This document shows positions 23,013 to 34,377 of a stretch of DNA of 64,000 nucleotides, in pieces. Position 1 is the first letter of the stretch, and each line of letters starts with the position of its first letter. Location of the stretch: NCBI GenBank assembly GCA_963969595.1, contig OZ018408.1, forward strand, positions 36,084,108-36,148,107, in the 5' to 3' direction. The position numbers and the translations under genes are program-made. The stretch comes from Neckera pumila (lineage: Eukaryota > Streptophyta > Bryopsida > Hypnales > Neckeraceae). A model generated the notes under the pieces. It saw only the letters and a program-made list of their open reading frames with translations. It was not told the origin of the DNA and did not search any database.

Positions 23013-23200
23013 CAACATATAGGAAAAAAATAGTAAGTAGAAAGAAATAAAGAATGATTCAGAATACAAAATTGTGGACAATTTATTGATGGAATTGAAA
23101 AATGCCAATCCTAATGGTTTGCAATGTTATAACAAATTATTTACACCTAATGTTTTTATTTTTTTCTAAATATATTGAAGATTGAGTTGAATAAAAGACC
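23013..23200 (-). mobile_element. Fragment of subfamily A TTAA element
   Basis: This segment aligns with the middle of the inverted A copy at about 47455-47640 (shared landmarks 'aacatataggaaaaaaatag', 'gtagaaagaa', 'aattgagtt'). Neither terminus is present, so it is a truncated or diverged remnant. Confidence 0.6.
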
Positions 23201-23519
23201 TCAAAGATTATCTCAAACACAATCTAATGGCCAGATAATCTTGTCTGCATGGCAATACTTTAAATTGGTACAGACTACTTGTAATCTTGTTGTGTTTCAC
23301 AATCTTATAGCCAAAGCTTTCCACCTGTTTCCAGAAGCCCTATTTGAAATCAAAACATATCTTGAGACAAAAACTGCAAGGACTCCATCACAATAAAATG
23401 AGTCACTATGATTAAACAATAAGGAAATAAATCATATATCATATTGTTCATTACTTAAAAAGCTTTTTGTCCCACTTTGTCCTATTTAAGAGTGAGACCC
23501 CATAGGGGAGGCAGGTGGG

Positions 23520-26500
23520 CCTTTTCTTTATAGTTTTTTTTGTTTTTTTTTCCATTGGGGGAATCGACCGCCTTATTGTCTACCGGTACTTCCAATAGGT
23601 GGAAATGGGAAGCTCACACCTAGTGCTATCAAAGTTGGATTATACAAATAGAGAGAGAGAGAGAGAGAAAGAGAACAAATGAAAAAAATCACTGTATTAA
23701 AAAAATGGAGTAAAAAACAGTCAAGCCAGGAGGCCAGATAGTGAAGAAATAAAAGCAAGAAACCCAAAAAAGTTGCTAAATCAATAAAGAGGAGGACCTC
23801 CCTTGTACCAGACAATGTTGGAATTAATCCTATAGGCAAAAATTGGAGATTGAATCCAGATCTGTGATCAAACTTGAATTAGATAATAAGGGCTTATTAG
23901 GAATGTTATTGAGTCCCAATCTAAGCTTTAAATTGCGCTACACAACTAGAGTCAAGCAACTCATTCTTTAGAGTATTGTACGTGAAATCCAAGGGCTTCC
24001 GGTTATGAAAAAACCTTACTATTTTAGAAAATTCAAATTAGCCAGAGCAAGAAGCCTCAAAGGAGAGGATCCAAATGGTCCAAAGCTCTTGGAATTGCTT
24101 ACAAATCAAAGATTCAAATATACATTGGGTAAAGTTAAGGCAGGCATAGGGTCTAGCACTTGATAGAATACCTTAAATGTGATAGAAGATAGATTGAGCG
24201 TAATCCCAAATCTCTTGAGCTCATGAATAAGAGAGAAATTTGTCAATAGAAATTTCTTTACTACTTGAAGAAGAACAACTACATCTGGTGTCTATACCTG
24301 GAGTAATCCGTGCTCGCCATAAGTGGAGTGGTAACACAATATGCCATACAAACTACATGAAGACCGAATTTTTTTGTGATTGTGTTTTAGCCAAACTTTT
24401 TTCCAATTGAGAGGTCGAAAACACATGAGGAAGATGGCCAGTCCACTTTGAAAGGATCATTTTTTTTAGCTGACAATGTTTGATGAAGAGATTGTGGTCT
24501 AGAAATGTTGTGTAAGTCATCAGTCAATTGCCATTGTTCCAATGTCATCGGTCCGAGTCAAATCCTAAAGAAGAGCAAGTACGAGGTGCTATTTCGACCT
24601 TTCTTGATTTGTATACTTTGAACCTTGTGAACAAAGCCTGTATGTACTTCAACATTGGATGAATCTAAAATAAAGGATAGTTGCCTCAAAGTAATATTGA
24701 TTATTACTTATGTTAATTTGTCAAACAAAATCAAAGCTTAGGATTGGAGGACATGGTTCTTTCATATTAGTACATAGACAGGATCATCAAGATGGGAAAA
24801 TTGCCCCATCCATTCACCTTCCTAGACCAGTTAGAGCAACTAACAAGCATGAATAACCAATCTTGGGGATCTTTGGAATTCAATAAAACTAGCTGTATTG
24901 TACTAGTTTGGTGAGCCAAAAACAAGATGACTAATCATTTTAGGATCTGAATTCATGTATTTGAAAATCCCATAGATTGTTGATCATATGCATACCATTT
25001 CAAGCTAAGATTCTAACTCTATTAGCTGTAAAGTTAAAGTTGGATGTGATGTAGCTTGTGGACCACTCAAGACTAGTGGTAAAAACCGCATTAGCATTAG
25101 ATGGTAGGTTCTATATGCTTAACAATATATCTCCATTAGTAATTCTATTCCATATCCAAAAGCCTCGTGTGCATGTGACTAAAGGTTTGTGAACTATAAG
25201 CCACGCTTAAAATGGAAACTAATAGTTGCATTTCAGATGAGATTTCATCCTATGAATTCTATACCTAATTAGTATCTTTAAGTTGGATATTTTAGGTGCA
25301 ATTGCAAAGACTATCCATTTGGCTAAGAGATTTGTAAAAGATACCTCTAAGTCAAACAGCTTGAATCCCCCAATCTTTCTAAGAGAGTAAAATCGTTCCA
25401 ACTCATTCGAGTCTAAGCTGTATATTCTAGAAGTAATTCTTCAAACTATCACAAATGAGTTGAATAGCTTGTAAAGAGCCACTCCAAATAGCAATAAAAT
25501 TGGATAATTAGAGGAAAAAAATGGCATTGATCATTGCACTTGTCCAACAAGGGAAAGACGCTGTGTTGTCTAATATGAAAACTTCTTCGAGATTTTCTAC
25601 TGGAGAAAACCATCAATGTTGAGGGGCTCTAATGTGATGCCAAATGGAGCTCCTAATAGTTTAGATAGGTAAGATAGCAATCTTAAAGGACCTCATATTA
25701 GGTCAAAGTCATCAAACCATAGAGGCTTTGATTTATTGAAAATCAATATTCAATACTTTTGGTCCAATTTATAACTAATTCTAAGGTTGAACCAAAATTC
25801 TAAAGGAAAAAAATAGTATTATGGAGGTCTTTTTCCTGACCCAAAATTAATAATCATGTGTCAGTGGCATATTGTATCACTAACTATTGTAGATCACTTT
25901 TCAAAAGCTGAGTATCATGTATTTTTTTTTAAGCATTGATCCATAGTTATTGTCATCTTAAGAGTTTCTTCTAAGAGTAAGAAGAAATAAGGCACCAGAG
26001 CAACCTTGCCTCACATCTTGGTGAATGAGGAACAAAATAGCCGGCTTCCCATTTAGCAGAACTGAGGCTAAGGCATCTTGTAATAATCAGTCAATACTAG
26101 ACTGATAAATGATTATAAAATGTCTATTTTTTGCAATCCTCAAAGTCCCATGAAACAACATCATATGCTCTAATTGTAGAAAAATCAAGTCTTGGTCAAA
26201 ATCCTTGGCCATTCAGTATTCTCATACTAGAGAAGAATATTGCTTAAGATGTGTTTAATAAAAGGAAGGTGGACTATTTTGAACTAATGACATCTTTGAG
26301 AAGATGTTGTGGCCTAATTTGAAGAGATTTTAGCTACAATTTTATATGAGACATTTAATAAACTAATAGGTTGTCAATTAGCGAGGTTACTAGCATGATT
26401 ATCTCTTTTAAAGAAGAGTGCAATATATAATCCTTAACATCATTTCTACTAGAAAGCATCCTGGGATGATTGAAGATTTCACCAACTTTATGAATTTGAC

Positions 26501-26650
26501 ACCTATGAGGTTTTAAAAGTGATAGTATTATTCCGTAGTAATTTTCTCAAGGCCAAGGCTTTGAGCCTTTGATATCTATAGAATAATTTGGTGCAATTTG
26601 TTTTTGAACAAGATGTCTCTTTCTTCTTTGGGATTTGAAATTGAATTAAT
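23520..26650 (-). pseudogene. LINE (non-LTR) reverse transcriptase relic
   Basis: Translating the minus strand gives, in order, decayed plant LINE reverse-transcriptase blocks. Around 26400-26150 are remnants of the fingers region leading to AYDVVSWDF (cf. AYDRVSWDF). Around 26060-25990 are SVLLNGKPA-like residues, then RQGCSGALFLLTL (cf. RQGCPLSPLLF). At about 25882-25855 lies QYATDT followed by a stop and LLIL, the catalytic YADDTLLIL block with one Asp lost and a stop gained. Multiple stops and shifts show it is dead. A T-rich tract at 23526-23553 on the plus strand is the likely remnant of its poly(A) tail, giving the 3' boundary. The 5' end is not resolved. Confidence 0.8.
23651..23672 (+). 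repeat. (GA)n microsatellite
   Basis: A run of alternating G and A, about 20 bases with a single interruption, lies near the 3' end of the LINE relic. Confidence 0.9.
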
Positions 26651-27198
26651 ATACAAATTCTATTAGAGTTAATTTTTTGTAATGTTATAGAAATGCAATT
26701 ATAAATTGAAGGTTGTAAAAACTAGAGAAAAATTAAGATACATTTACTAAAGCTAAAACTCCTTTCATTTGTTGCCTTTGAAGCCAAACCAAATTAATCA
26801 TTGAAGTGATATATAAGAAACAATACATATTTTTATTGTTTTAAGAGTGGAAAAACAAGAGAAATTTTTAATCAAACAAATAGAAAGTGGAAAAAAGGGA
26901 AAGAACATACTTATCATAAACACAAGTTGGGGCAGCAGACCACTTGGTGTTTAAAATGCTACAAACTCGTCCAGATTTTATCAGCAAATTTTTTTAGCTT
27001 TTTAGAACCCAAAGATAAATACTACTAGATCCAAGAAGTTTTACTCTTTCTTTTAATAAAAGCAAAAAGATATATTTAAAAATTCAAGGCCTAAAATCAA
27101 TAAACCTACAATAGTCGTGACTTAGACCTCTACTTACTTAAACTATAGTTTTTACATACAAGCTCTAATTCAGATGAACGTACTTTAATTTTTTTAAA
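26651..27198. other. AT-rich spacer, no gene seen
   Basis: Possibly includes the unresolved 5' part of the LINE relic, but no motif is readable. Confidence 0.35.
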
Positions 27199-28304
27199 CA
27201 CTATTAGAAAAGGGGCTTGTTTTTGCATAGATTGTGTTGATTTTTGCTGATTTCAAAAAATATATATGCTAAAATGGCACATTTGTCCATTTTCTTTGAA
27301 CAATCAATATAGATTGCTTAAACAATAAAGATTTGTATTGATTTGAAATGTATAACATAGGATCAATCTACTAAAATTTTGACTTCCAATCGACAAAGAT
27401 TGCCAAAAATTGTTGATTTGAAATGTCCAATCATCAAAATATAAAGACTCTAATCAATTTCAAATAATTTAAGAAAAAAATTAGAATCTTTCAAAAATCT
27501 TTTTAGAATCTATTGGAATCTTTTGAATCTCTCAAAAATCTTTTATGAAATCTTTTAGAATCTTTTGGAATCTTCTAGAAATCTTTTGAACACCTATTAG
27601 AATCTACTAGAATCTTTTAAATCTTTTGGAATTTTTTCAAAATCTATTAAAATCTATTAGAATCTTTTAAATCTTTTGGAAATTTTTCAAAATCTATTAA
27701 AATCTATTAGAATCTTCTTAGAATCATTTAGAATCTTTGAAATATTTTAAAATATTTTGAAATCATTTGGAATCTTCTACACAGTATGAGTTTAGATTTT
27801 GGATTTTAATCAAATATTAACAAGTATAATTTTATTTTGAATTTGATTCAAATTCCAATGAAATGCAATAATTACAATTCTAACTTAAAATTTGATCAAA
27901 AATTTGATCAAATTCAACTCTAATTCAAGTTCAATTACAATGCAATTTCCATTTCAAATAACTTAAAGATAATTCAAATTTTGATTCGGGTTGTCAACCA
28001 TGATGTTGGAGTCTTTAGATTGTTAACTAGGAGGTTCAAGGTTCAAACCTTTCCTTGGACCTCCTAAACTTGCCCATGTAGTAGATTGTCTATGTTGAAT
28101 TTTTTCATCTGCTCCAAAATTTTCGAGCAGTAGATGAATTTTCATTTTATTTTTATTTTTTTCATTGAAATTTTTGGGTACTGTCCAAATCAACATAAAT
28201 CTATGCTAAAAAAATATTTGAATCAAGCCATCTTAATCAACTCTTCCTATCAACAAAACTATGCAAAATCTATATTGAAACAGACATGGATTTTTCTAGT
28301 AGTG
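27199..28304. mobile_element. CACTA-type non-autonomous element, 1.1 kb
   Basis: The left end begins CACTATTAGAAAA and the inverted right end reads CACTACTAGAAAAA. Both ends continue into a shared subterminal block containing 'tgcatag' and 'gttgat'. The flanking triplets AAA/TAA are an imperfect 3-bp target duplication. The interior holds no transposase; it contains a run of degenerate 'aatctttt' repeats (27481-27775). Confidence 0.65.
27481..27775 (+). repeat. Degenerate short tandem repeats (aatcttttaga-type)
   Basis: About 25 imperfect repetitions of an 10-16 bp phrase built from 'aatcttttagaatct' and variants occur inside the CACTA-type element. Two longer sub-blocks (near 27595-27645 and 27650-27700) are near copies of each other. 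Confidence 0.75.
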
Positions 28305-28723
28305 TAACCAAAAGAATACAATACAGATGCTCCAAAAAAATTCAGTCAAAAATAAGTTATACACAAAAAGTTATGCATGCAAAGTTTCTATTCTTAATAA
28401 CTCAAGACAATTAACTTTCATTTTTTCAACTAGGCACAATTTCTATATAAGGTTCAAATTGAATGAGTTAGCTTTCTAAAAAAGGAGCAACAAGAAGAAT
28501 TCACTCTCAAAGTTTTAAATTCTAATTATAGTTGAACTATAGATGAGAGAAGACTCAGGTAAGGAAAGGAGGTGCTCTTCTTCTAACTATCTCTTCTAGT
28601 ACTAAGATAATAGTATAAAAACTTGAAAAGAAAAAGGTGGGCAATGGGAGATTAGGAGAAGGATGTGCATAGAAAATGTAATGTGTAGATGTATCATAAA
28701 AAATTAGATTAGATTACACTATA

Positions 28724-28986
28724 AGAAAGCCCTGTTTTAGGTGACGAGCCATGAATTTTTATGACGGATTTTAAATGATCTCAATGTTGACAACTCAAAA
28801 TTCTTATGTCAATAAATATATACAACGTAACATCAAGATTGACAATCTAATGTTTTTATGTCAACAATGATGTTACGTTGGACATTTTTGTTTACAAAAA
28901 TATTTTGGGTTGTCAACATTGACATCTAAAATTAGTCATAAAAAATTAATGCTCGTCACCTGAAACGAGGATTTCTTATAGTGTTA
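28724..28986. mobile_element. CACTA-type MITE with TTA duplication
   Basis: The body 28727-28983 (257 bp) starts CACTATAAGAAA and ends with its inverse TTTCTTATAGTG. It is flanked on both sides by TTA, a 3-bp target duplication expected of CACTA transposons. The terminal repeats extend imperfectly past 30 bp (shared 'aggtgacgagc'). Interior inverted segments (for example 'acgtaacatc' and 'gatgttacgt') would let the element fold into a hairpin. A sister element lies at 60355. Confidence 0.85.
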
Positions 28987-29912
28987 TAATGTAAATACAA
29001 AATATTATATAGTTATCATATGAAATTATTGTATTTTTTTGCTTTTTTTTTAGCTTGCAAGCTCCATTATTTTTTTTTGCATTTTCCTTCTCTTCTTATT
29101 TTACATCTCCTTCATCTTTCACTTCAATTCTTGGATCTTGCCTTTGACATTAAATTCCACATCTTATATCTTACATTTTAAAATTCTTATATTTCTTATA
29201 TCTTACACGAGGTTCAGCTGCCTTTAATTCTTTCACACACTTCTTATATCTCACCTACCTTTTATATTTTATACTTAAAAGGAATTTTGGACCTTGACTC
29301 TCTCTCCTCCACTCTTCTATTCTTCTATTTTACATCTTCTACAATTTTTGACCTTGACTCCCTTTACTCAACTACTTGTCTACTCTTACATCTCTAACTT
29401 ACATCTTACGCAATTTTTGACCATAAATCCTTCTGCTCCTCCTTTCAAAGTCAAATTTATATTAAAATTTTATATATTTGGCTTCAAAGTTATTATTGTT
29501 TTTAGTACCACCAATTATCTCACTCTAAAACATCTGAAGATCCCAAATTACTCCCAAATCCTGCTAGAAATGTTCTAAAATCATGAAAAAACTTCTAATT
29601 GAGCATTGATTATTAAATCTCATGCTCACACAAGGATAGGTCTAATTGCTAAGTCATAGACGGGGTGAATTTTACTACTAAAAATACATTGACCAAATCA
29701 ACAAAGCATCAACAATTTTGTCAAAGACTCAAAGTAGGTACTGTATTGTCAATTTTACTATTTTTAGTTGATTTCGGCATAAGTTAACAAAATGGTCACA
29801 AATATTTGTTCATTTGAGTAGTGCAACATCTAAATCAACAAAAAATCAACATTTTTTTGTTCATTTTGACTTATAAAAGTCTGAGGTTAAGTTTTTGTAA
29901 TTTGAGCAATGC
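28987..29912. other. AT- and pyrimidine-rich spacer with a weak 60-bp repeat
   Basis: No gene is recognised. Three degenerate units with the phrase 'aatttttgaccttgactc' or a variant start near 29283, 29342 and 29409. The plus-strand frame across them (29294-29578) is a by-product of this repeat and not a likely gene. Confidence 0.5.
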
Positions 29913-30191
29913 TTAACCTCAAAATGTCCAACCAACCATATATAGTTGACTTGATTTTCAGGCTCATTTTTGTGTAGACCATTAAATTCTTTTGACCATT
30001 TGAAAAAAAATTAAAGGCAATTTTGAAGGTTATTTATTGAAAGCTTTCATTTTTCATTGAAAAAGATAAAAACTTGATTTTTGAGAGGTCTTCAAACGCA
30101 TAAATATATTATAATTTGTAAAAAATAGAAATTTGTCAACTTTATTCTATTTCCTAGCTGTGAGAAAATATTATCAATTTCACTTGATTAA
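29913..30191 (+). mobile_element. Left half of a subfamily C TTAA element
   Basis: TTAA at 29913-29916 is followed by a diverged subfamily C left end that aligns with 3764-4035 ('tttcaggctcattt', 'cttttgacc', 'gatttttgagaggtct'). The match stops at the TTAA at 30188-30191, where another CCCC-terminus begins. This suggests a second TTAA element landed inside this copy. Confidence 0.6.
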
Positions 30192-30300
30192 CCCCTAAGC
30201 ACTCAAGAAACCATAGTTTGGTCGTTAATTGACTTCGGGCAAAAAATTTGGGCAAAAAAAACTTTTTTTCAAATTTTTTTTTTTCCAAAAAATTTGGTTG
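30192..30300 (+). mobile_element. Left end of a subfamily F TTAA element
   Basis: CCCCTAAGCACTCAAG directly follows TTAA at 30188-30191. The next ~100 bp match the inverted right end of the element at 55823-56339 (both have 'gacttc' followed by a 'cgggcaaaaa' block). No matching right end is found nearby, so this copy is truncated. Confidence 0.5.
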
Positions 30301-30344
30301 CATAATATTTTGTAGCAACAGATGAGATTGCCCTCCCTCCAATT

Positions 30345-30409
30345 GAATGGTGTGGAATATTCTACACCATTCCATCCAGTGGATGAGTTGGTGTGGCATA
30401 TTCCACACC
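30345..30409. repeat. Two near-identical 20-bp palindromes, 41 bp apart
   Basis: The segments 30349-30368 and 30390-30409 fit the palindromic consensus GGTGTGGNATATTCYACACC. The first extends to a 28-bp near-palindrome (30345-30372). Their centre-to-centre spacing is 41 bp. They could be paired dyad sites or remnants of transposon ends; function unknown. Confidence 0.8.
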
Positions 30410-31830
30410 CATCAGTAGCTATGAGGACACTTGGCAATATTGGTTAGAGTGTATGAAAGAGAGGTTGCAAACTAGTATTGTATAGTGTACACCATAAAAA
30501 GACATATATTGGGTTAGTCAATAGTTTTCAATTCAAGATTGAACGGCATATGGCTTATGTTCATCGAATATGAGAAATCCATCATGAGATTGTCAGATGT
30601 CATTTATAAAAAAGTTTTTAAAAAGACCGATCAATCTGATCATAGCTACAGTATTGAAAATGAAAATGAGGATTGGACAAGGTGCACCTTAGGCAGTCCC
30701 CATCTAATTCAAGAATTTTTGAAAGAAAATTGAAGACTATAAATTGCGGTGAGACTATATTTCATTTTTATAATTTAAAACAAATAAATAAATAATTATC
30801 CTACATTCAAGTAGAGTCGTTAAAAGATAATTCAAAATATAATTACATATTAATGTACCTTGTGTCATTCTACAGCTAAAAAAAAGTAAATTTTTTCTTA
30901 AAATATTTTAATTCATTAAAACTTTTAAATTCAATAACCTTCTCATTGCATTGTAAGAGGTTGCAATCTTAACACAAATAGAAAGCTCTATGCAAAAAAG
31001 AGTGAAAGGGATTTTATTTTGTGGCGATTGTACACACAATGTAAGAGTTATATTTGAAACTTTGTGTAGATGGCAATTACTGCCACTTTACAGTATATTG
31101 TGAGAAAATGTCAGTTTTCATGAAAAATACATATGATTTTCAAAAGGGGTACATGAGTTGGTTTTTCATTAGTTGTTAAGCTTTTTTACAAATTTTTAAA
31201 AGGGGTCATGAGTCATTTTTGTATTGGTTGTAAAACCTATACATTCAAAATTTCAAAGAGATACATATGTAGTTGTTTTTTAAAAAAGTTCAAAATTTCC
31301 AATAATCTTCATATCTCCCTTAATCAAATCTAAAGAAATGACCATGGTACAATTCTAAATCCTAAGCCCTAATTTCTTCAACAAACACATCTTCAATGTC
31401 ATTGTCTCTTCCTTTCCTTCGTTGTCTTGATTCCTACAATTTGTAGGCAAATCAACAGAAAAACATTTAGAAATACGCATAGCCACTAGCACAAGATTAA
31501 AGTTACTGTATATTTTGAATGGTCCACAAATAGAACCAAATTATTTACCAAACTCAAAACAACCAGTCCTAACTTCTAATTGACTTTGTATTAGCTTCTT
31601 CTCTTCATTAACCCCTACTTACACAAACTACAAATCCGAACAAATGGGATTGACAAAGCCAAATTGACATATCTCCATTACCAAAAGTCATATTTAATCT
31701 GAACTAAGAAAATTGAAGCAAACAACTTGACAAGCAAAACCAACAAACCCTAAATTCAAATTGTGCAAACAAAATGGCATACCTGTTTCTTGAGGCATTA
31801 TGATCTAAATCCTACCGAACCTCCTCCCCA
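30410..31830. other. AT-rich spacer, no gene seen
   Basis: Only short open frames without recognisable features occur here, including one at 30539-30733. Confidence 0.4.
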
Positions 31831-31911
31831 CCTTCCAAACTCAGACGCCTTCCCTCACCTTCCAAACTTAAACGCCTCCATTCACCCTCCAAACTCAAAC
31901 GCCTCCACTCC
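31831..31911. repeat. 27-bp tandem repeat, three units
   Basis: Units start at 31831, 31858 and 31885, each like 'ccttccaaactcagacgcct'. On the minus strand they read as repeats of a nine-residue phrase (RRLSLEGE plus one), but the frame has no other support as a gene. Confidence 0.85.
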
Positions 31912-32447
31912 AGAAGGCTAATCACCTGAAGAACAATAAGTATACAAGCTCTTTCAACATTAGGATCTGAAAACAAAACAAACATAAATGCAACAAAATA
32001 CTCATAGAAGTACAAATATAAACACAAATACAAAACCTAAACTGCCGTGCTCCAAAAATCTAAACGGACAATGAATTCAACTTCGTTGTTGTCTCCCTCC
32101 ACCCTTCGCAAATCATAGATTGTGGAATATTGACACTCACAATAGTTTGAAGACAAAGATGAAGACAAACACAAAACTTGAATTGCCTTGCTCTGTCTTC
32201 CACAAATTGTAGAACCAAAATCACACCTTGCGGAACCAGAATCAGAATGGCGGAACCAGTTGAGACACAAAACCTATGAGGAACCCCAAAGGAAGACCAC
32301 CGCACTATACTAGAGCTCCACCGCATTCGACGAGAATGTTCAATAGAGTTAATAAAATGAATTTTAATTTTTTTTAAATATATGATATTAAATGAAGTGA
32401 ATTTGTTTTTTTTGTGCAGATTTTTTATATTGATTTGATTTGGAAAT
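31912..32447. other. Spacer upstream of the TET/JBP-like ORF
   Basis: This is mixed-composition sequence without a recognised gene. AT content rises sharply from about 32340 up to the start codon at 32448. Confidence 0.35.
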
Positions 32448-33455
32448 ATGGTAAGAGGTTCGAGGGGAAAGGGGAGTAAATATAAAAATGTAAAAAAGAG
32501 GAAGAAAATAATAATTCAGGAATTAATCAAAGAAGCCGAAGAGAAAATTAGAACTAAAATCTTCATTTACAATCAAAAACGTTGTTTTGAAAATTTTAAA
32601 GGCCAATTCTTGGATAAAATTCCTGAAGATTTTTATTATATATACTATGGAAGAATTGCTGTTAAAGATGTGGATACAAATGAAATTGTACTTCTGGTTA
32701 ATTTTCTCCCATTTTCTACAATGGAACAAAAAGATTATGATGACTTTGAAAAGTTGACAACAATACTTAAAGATTTATCAAAAAGTACAAACAAAGTGAA
32801 GGACAATTTTGTACATAAAGGAGGAAGTGAGAATATGTTTGCATTAGGTTGGAGGGGAGGATATGATGGTGGTTATTCCTTAGGTAGGTATGTACCTTTA
32901 AGAATAGTTCAAAATTCGAAAGAATTAATGGACAAATGGGAGAAAGACCAAGAAGAAGATGTTAGATGGATTTCTAATTTATATCGCCGAAGATTTTGTA
33001 ATTTTGCTCTAGAATAATTTTGTCATACTTCAAAACAAGTTGCTAAAGCTAATGTACCGGATCTTGGTCAGACAAAATTCTTGGATCTTTACCAAATGAA
33101 AGGGGCTTTGAGAAGCAATCTAACATTTACTAATGAAGATATTTTTAATTCATTTCATAGAGATCGTGATCACAATGATTACTGTTATGGAATTTGGACT
33201 CCAACGACATTGAAAACTAGAGAACTGACCACTAAAGATAAAGGTTTCACATATTCTGGAGGGGAATTTGTAGTACCAATTTATAAAGTTAATGTTGACT
33301 TTAACAATCATGATGGAATTGTAGAAATAATTTGGAGAGGAAAATCAGATTTTCATGCTACAATGAAGTCTAAAACAAGTTTAGGATTTATTAGATTAGA
33401 TAGTACAATTCAAATTAGTAATAATTTAGTTAATAGATTACAAAAGACAATATGA
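32448..33455 (+). pseudogene. TET/JBP-like 2OG-Fe(II) dioxygenase, in-frame stop
   Basis: A single frame of 335 codons is interrupted once by TAA at 33015-33017 (codon 190) and otherwise intact. The N-terminus is basic (residues 1-25, rich in Lys/Arg). The C-terminal half has the layout of a TET/JBP double-stranded beta-helix: HRD (His237, Asp239) for iron, a GGEFVVP strand, WRGKSDFHAT with the distal iron ligand His303, then GFIRLDSTIQI with Arg316 in the 2-oxoglutarate-binding position. Such enzymes oxidise 5-methylcytosine or thymine in DNA; in fungi and some algae related genes ride on transposons. There is no intron evidence, and composition is far more AT-rich than Rab2 or AlaRS exons. 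It could be a decaying transposon gene, or read through. Family call rests on motif recognition only. Confidence 0.5.
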
Positions 33456-34178
33456 GAAGAAGTTACTTTGGAGAAGATAAATTCTAAGGTGTGTGGGGTT
33501 TTTCAAATCATGAAAGAGAAAACATGATTCTATTAGAATTTATGTCTAAATTATGTAATAATTAACTATTTGTAAATACTATGTAGTGTGGATTTTTTTT
33601 AATGGGCATTATTTAAGAAAGGTGATGTTCTTTGTTGGGGGAACTTCTGCTCTTCACCAAGAATTTGGCACTTGGAGAACTTGGAGAATTCATGGTGAGT
33701 TGAGATTTCATTTTGGAGAAATTTAAAATTGTGATGATGAAGGGGTAGAGATTTGGAAATTGATGGATGCTTTGAGGTTGTGTATTGTTGGACTGTATGG
33801 TGACTGCGATGTTTTAGATTGCCTTCATTCTTCTGTTAAAAAGGGGCATCAGGACAATTTCAAATGTTTTTAAGACATTTGAGGATCAATTTGGTATTGA
33901 ATTATTGAATTGCTATAGTTTTTGTGCTTGATTGAGTTTTTAATTTGGGGTGGCAATTTGCTTTTGTAGCCTTCCTGTTGGTTTGGTTGGATTCCAAATG
34001 GATTCTAGATTGGAGATTATTGAGCATATTGGATTGTCTAGAACTTGCTCATAAATAATCCAAATGAAATTTTGATATGAATCAAAGATTTCCATATAGA
34101 CAAAGATATAATCAACAAGGAAACCAAAAATTTAAAAAAAATTAATTAATTTTTTTTTTTTTTTTGCCCCCTCTCCCC
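33456..34178. other. Spacer, no gene seen
   Basis: No coding region is recognised; it ends in an oligo-T tract at 34150-34165. Confidence 0.4.
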
Positions 34179-34220
34179 TGCTTTTAATCCCTTGCTTTTA
34201 ATCCCTTGCTCTTAATCCCA
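34179..34220 (+). repeat. 14-bp tandem repeat, three units
   Basis: Three units of 'tgcttttaatccct' (the last with two changes) lie head to tail. Each unit contains TTAATCCC, resembling the left junction of a TTAA element. Confidence 0.85.
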
Positions 34221-34377
34221 AGCACCAATTGAAAAAAAAAAAAACATTCCCACAGAGCTCATGAGTTTTTCTATCTTCCAAAAACGTTTAAAAAAATGAG
34301 GACAAAATTTCAACCTGTATGTACCTTCCAGAAATCCCATTTCTCCCTCAAAAGAACAATGGTCCTTTAGGGGTTAA
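34212..34377 (+). mobile_element. Possible small TTAA element
   Basis: TTAA at 34212-34215 and 34374-34377 bracket 158 bp. The right end TGGTCCTTTAGGGG is typical of the local TTAA families; the left end TCCCAAGCACCAATTG is a weak match to its inverse (CCCCTAAAGGACCATTG). The right end is convincing, the left end is not. Confidence 0.4.

Noticed and set aside
31812..32033. Minus-strand protein with RRLSLEGE repeats
   Set aside because: The repeats arise from a 27-bp tandem repeat, and there is no further coding signal.
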